A stretch of DNA of 64,000 nucleotides from an uncultured Lachnospiraceae bacterium (lineage in GTDB: Bacteria; Bacillota; Clostridia; Lachnospirales; Lachnospiraceae). The stretch covers positions 21,471 to 85,470 of the forward strand of contig CAJUCN010000015.1 in NCBI GenBank assembly GCA_910585005.1, given 5' to 3'. The first letter of the stretch is position 1. Each line of letters begins with the position of its first letter. The notes below the pieces were generated by a model. It had not been told where the DNA came from, made no database searches, and was given only the letters and a program-made list of their open reading frames with translations. Shown piece by piece: positions 61,521 to 64,000 of the stretch. The translations under genes and the position numbers were made by a program.

Positions 61521-61763
61521 CTACCCTTGCTCTACTTCATTCCAATCAGCGATTTGTTCTTCCTCTTCCTGATTTGCGGCATTTCCGTTTCCGTTGTTAT
61601 TTCCGTTATTGCTGGCAATCATAGTATGTTTTCTTGGTGAAAACAGTAACCCGAATACAATCCCCCCAAGGACACAGACTGCTAAGGTGAGTAAAAATTC
61701 CCTTTTGCTCATAGAAGTCGTTTCTGTCAGTGATTCCTGAAATAATTCCCATTTTTCTTTCAT
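61521..61763 (-). CDS. 80-residue membrane protein under the thrS T-box
   Basis: Start at 61763, with AAGGAAGG about 7 nt upstream. A short cytoplasmic N-terminus (KEKWELFQESLTETTSMSK), one membrane helix (about 24-42, LLTLAVCVLGGIVFGLLF), and an Asn/Gly-rich linker (SNNGNNNGNGNAANQ) ending in an acidic tail. It lies between the T-box leader and thrS (15 bp gap), so it should be induced by threonine starvation. No family recognised. Confidence 0.75.
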   Translation of the reverse strand: MKEKWELFQESLTETTSMSKREFLLTLAVCVLGGIVFGLLFSPRKHTMIASNNGNNNGNGNAANQEEEEQIADWNEVEQG

Positions 61764-61834
61764 TTGGTTTCCTTCCTTTCCTGGTAAAAATAGCGCGCCC
61801 ATGTACCGCCGATTCATGGCATATTCCAAAAAAA

Positions 61835-62090
61835 GTCCCATGCACTACAACCTGTAATGCATGGGACGTATCGTACGCGGTTCCACCCTGCTTGCCTTAT
61901 AAAGCCTTCCTGCTTTGCAAGACCACTCATTGCCTTTAACGCAGACATACGGACCGGATTGGGGCCACTTAGAGTTAGTTTTCATCTGCTTCCCACAAAG
62001 ACATTTTCAGCACAGCGTCTGTAACACCGATGTCTCTCTCTGCTGCTTTCCACAGATTACTCGTCTCATCAACGTTTTGACTTATTTCTG
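61835..62090 (-). promoter_or_regulatory. T-box riboswitch for thrS
   Basis: The T-box motif (on the minus strand AGGGTGGAACCGCG at 61889-61876) is intact. Upstream on the transcript are the GAGTA-type stem I motif, AGAGAGA and a specifier region GATGAAAACTAACTC in which ACT (Thr) is the likely specifier codon. A terminator stem follows (61835-61844 with 61858-61867) and then a run of seven T. It regulates the small membrane gene and thrS by sensing uncharged tRNA-Thr. Confidence 0.93.
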
Positions 62091-62096
62091 CTTCTT

Positions 62097-62125
62097 ATCA
62101 TATGATACTTTTGTGAATCTGTAAA
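62097..62125 (-). promoter_or_regulatory. Promoter of the thrS T-box transcript
   Basis: TTTACA (62125-62120), 17 bp, TATGAT (62102-62097); transcription would start near 62090. Confidence 0.7.
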
Positions 62126-62208
62126 GAGGGGAATTTTATATTCTTATTCCACTAAACTGATCCATACCTTATTTTATTTCTTTCCACAACACAGTTTCCT
62201 TTCGTACA

Positions 62209-62715
62209 TCAGCCTTTTTTGCCACAGCACTTCTTATATTTCTTACCGCTTCCACAAGGGCAAGGATCATTTGGATATACTCTATCCGCTTTAACTACTG
62301 TCATGGACAGCTTCTGTTCCCTATAAAGTTCTTTGCGCTTGTTCTCATCAAAAATTGCTTCCCATTCAGGAAGTTCGTATAACCAATCAGCCCCTGCCGC
62401 AACCATATTTTTATAAAGGAGTTCTTTATCAAACGCAAGGCTGACTCTGGTATCCTCTTCCATCTCTTCAATAGGATTGGCTTCCTTAAGACTGTCGTTA
62501 ATTCCATCTAAAAAACCTGTCATTGTCATGATATCGATCTTGTATTTCTCAGCAAGCTCTGCGACCGTCCCTGCGACCTCCTGGTCAGGACTTTTTAAAA
62601 GTTCTGCGTATATCTCTTTTTCCTTCTGGAAATAATCTGTCCAAAGCCTTTGCAGATCTCCTTTGTTTGCTGTTTCTGAATACGCCATATCGCGCCATGT
62701 TTTAAGCAATGCCAT
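62209..62715 (-). CDS. SEC-C zinc-finger protein
   Basis: 168 residues with the start at 62715 (AAGGAGG 9 nt upstream). The C-terminus is a SecA-like SEC-C motif, DPCPCGSGKKYKKCCG, with the C-x-C...CC/CH zinc ligands. The N-terminal part (about 1-140) is helical (LKTWRDMAYS, TDYFQKEKEIYAELL). Family members are of unknown role; similar proteins are common in Lachnospiraceae. Confidence 0.85.
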   Translation of the reverse strand: MALLKTWRDMAYSETANKGDLQRLWTDYFQKEKEIYAELLKSPDQEVAGTVAELAEKYKIDIMTMTGFLDGINDSLKEANPIEEMEEDTRVSLAFDKELLYKNMVAAGADWLYELPEWEAIFDENKRKELYREQKLSMTVVKADRVYPNDPCPCGSGKKYKKCCGKKG

Positions 62716-62782
62716 AAAACCGTTCCTCCTTACCTGCACTAAACAGATATTATGTGATATATGTTGATTAACACCTTTTGAC

Positions 62783-62811
62783 ATTATATATTACTTTCCG
62801 AAAAAAGTAAA
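62783..62811 (-). promoter_or_regulatory. Promoter of the SEC-C protein gene
   Basis: TTTACT (62811-62806), 17 bp, TATAAT (62788-62783), about 70 bp before the start codon. Confidence 0.6.
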
Positions 62812-63235
62812 TTTTTTTTAACTAGTTTGAATAATCTCTCAAAACCGGTCAATAATACTAATAGTCAATGGATCCCCCTCCTTTGACAAACAACTACTTT
62901 CAGATAAATGAATACTTATCCTCCCTTGGGAGGGTATATCCTCCCCTAAGGAAGCCCCCGGGACTGCAAAAGACGCGGTTTTGGGGGTTTTCGCTATGTT
63001 TAAGAGCTTCAAAATGGGGATTTTGAGGTGTTGCCAAGTGTTGCCAAGCTGGAAGCCAGTGTTTATCAGGGTTTCCGGCTTTTTGTGATTTTGCATAATG
63101 TCTGCTTCATGGTCTGCATTGCCAGTATTTCAGGCACTTTCTACATGAATTTTTCTCTAAGCGCTCTTATCGAACTTGTGTTCTTTTTCAGCATTGGCAA
63201 CAAGTTTAATGTTGCCATCAACTCCTTTGAGAACA
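62812..63235. other. Non-coding stretch next to the recombinase
   Basis: No convincing gene. It contains alternating C/G blocks that can pair in two ways (62920-62945), tandem GTGTTGCCAAG direct repeats (63028-63048), an inverted pair TTGGCAAC/GTTGCCA (63194-63217), and, on the minus strand after the recombinase stop, a 30-codon open stretch in the +1 frame that could be a frameshifted tail. It may hold the attachment site of an integrated element. Confidence 0.5.
63028..63217. repeat. GTTGCCA motif cluster (possible recombinase binding sites)
   Basis: GTGTTGCCAAG occurs twice in tandem with a 10 bp period at 63028-63048; TTGGCAAC (63194-63201) and GTTGCCA (63211-63217) form an inverted pair close to the recombinase stop. 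Such clusters near an integrase often are arm- or core-type binding sites; this is an inference. Confidence 0.45.
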
Positions 63236-63928
63236 TTATGCAAACATAGCCTCCACTTGTTCACCTCCAAAGTCAAAATCATATATTTTAAATATTTCAT
63301 TCTGTATAGCCAGATTGTCTTCGTAATCGTTTTTGCATTTATAGTAGGTGTTCAAGGTTGTACTTTTATTCTTATGTCCTACATTTTTTGAAACCAATGC
63401 CAGCTTCATGCCCTTGTCCAGACAGTTGGTTACATAACTCCTTCTGCAGGTATGAGAGGGTTTGTATTCCACTCCTGCATTATTACAAAAAGCTTTGAAG
63501 GTACTGGTAATATTGCTTTCCTTTACCATATTTCCGCTATTTGCCGGAATGACATACTCACTTTCAATACCAGCCTGCTTAGTCCTGCGCTTCTGCTCCA
63601 TCAGCCATTTACAGGTAAAGTCATTGATGACTATGGTTCTGCGGGAAGTTTTATTCTTTGGCGTGCTTTCCTCATAGATTTTGGAATTGGTATCGTAGTC
63701 CGTATACTCTGTCTGCGTTCTCTCTATCTTGATAGTTCTGCGTTCAAAATCTACCTTGCTCCATTTTAAGGCCAGCAGTTCGCCCAGCCTTAAGCCAGTG
63801 CCACAGAGAATAAACAGAGCCGGAGAGTTGCGGTATTTCCTGCATTTGTTCCAGCAATTCATAGAACTGGACTGCAAAGCATTAATCTCATCATCTTCCC
63901 ATACGCCAAGTTCCTTATCTTCATGCTC
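63236..63928 (-). pseudogene. Tyrosine recombinase/integrase, N-terminally truncated
   Basis: The reading frame is open from 63928 but closed by a TAA at 63931-63929, giving about 230 residues with no proper start codon and ribosome site. The catalytic domain is present: Arg in CGTGLRLGELLALKWSKV, HTCRRSYVTNCL and the late VGHKNKSTTLNTYYK with Tyr. The N-terminal arm and core-binding domains are missing. An insertion-sequence-like end starts at 63946, so the gene was probably cut by it. Likely a remnant of an integrative element; whether the fragment is still expressed is unknown. Confidence 0.78.
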
Positions 63929-63945
63929 TTAACATCTGTCCTCGT

Positions 63946-64000
63946 TGTTAGCGCCGATGATAAAATGTAAGAAAACGCCGGGGAAAAAATGTAGATTTAT
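63946..64000. mobile_element. Possible IS21-type terminal sequence at the window edge
   Basis: The last 55 bases begin with TGTTAGCGCC and contain repeated AAAATGTA blocks (GATAAAATGTAAG, AAAAAATGTAG), a layout reminiscent of the multiple end repeats of IS21-family elements. The transposase would lie beyond the window, so the call rests only on the end pattern and on the disrupted recombinase next to it. Confidence 0.4.

Noticed and set aside
62839..63096. An 85-codon open frame on the minus strand
   Set aside because: No ribosome site, no family resemblance and it lies across structured, repeat-bearing non-coding DNA.

Overview
The window looks like a chromosomal segment of a spore-forming Clostridia member, most likely Lachnospiraceae. 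The evidence is an edge copy of spoIIIAA, T-box and ribosomal-protein leader regulation, consensus sigma-A promoters (TTGACA-17-TATAAT), strong AGGAGG ribosome sites, a folB-folK fusion, anaerobic pyruvate-type ferredoxin oxidoreductase genes and DUF6472/DUF1540/DUF5050 proteins. Family placement is inference from gene content, not from a search. Almost all genes lie on the minus strand.

Layout, left to right: spoIIIAA (cut by the window edge); pnp and rpsO; a plus-strand chemotaxis receptor; a secreted NlpC/P60 hydrolase with a perfect promoter and a WalR-like box; the translation/transcription operon rimP-nusA-rnpM-ylxQ-infB-rbfA-nrnA-truB-ribF (read right to left); CPBP protease, mannose-1-phosphate guanylyltransferase and VanZ; an AraC-type response regulator; a polyphosphate neighbourhood (DUF815 ATPase, ppx, ppk, maf, HAD phosphatase, small acidic protein); pheA; a DUF5050 protein; the folate operon folC-folE-HD-folP-folBK-DUF6472; nrdR behind a long, highly structured, repeat-filled leader; nth; an FAD/Rieske oxidoreductase; small membrane proteins; a superoxide reductase next to a two-gene (four-subunit) 2-oxoacid:ferredoxin oxidoreductase; rlmD; a tRNA-Pro with the unusual anticodon AGG; an AI-2E transporter; pepD; infC-rpmI-rplT with an ATT start and an attenuator leader; a type IV pilus-like assembly cluster; and a thrS operon under a T-box. 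The right edge holds an N-terminally truncated tyrosine recombinase and what looks like the tip of an insertion sequence.

The parts that work together are: translation and RNA turnover (rimP to ribF, infC operon, pnp/rpsO, thrS), each with visible leader-based autoregulation; one-carbon metabolism (six genes in one operon); polyphosphate making and breaking (ppk, ppx); oxygen-sensitive ferredoxin reduction beside oxygen defence (porGD/porAB, superoxide reductase); and a surface filament machine (major prepilin, pilC, fused pilMN, pilO, pilB with an MshEN-like domain, four minor pilin-like proteins). I found no CRISPR array, toxin-antitoxin pair, prophage or obvious defence island. The least explained structure is the nrdR leader at 34126-34459: a consensus promoter, two long hairpins with competing arms, then ten alternating half-repeats, all apparently transcribed ahead of nrdR.
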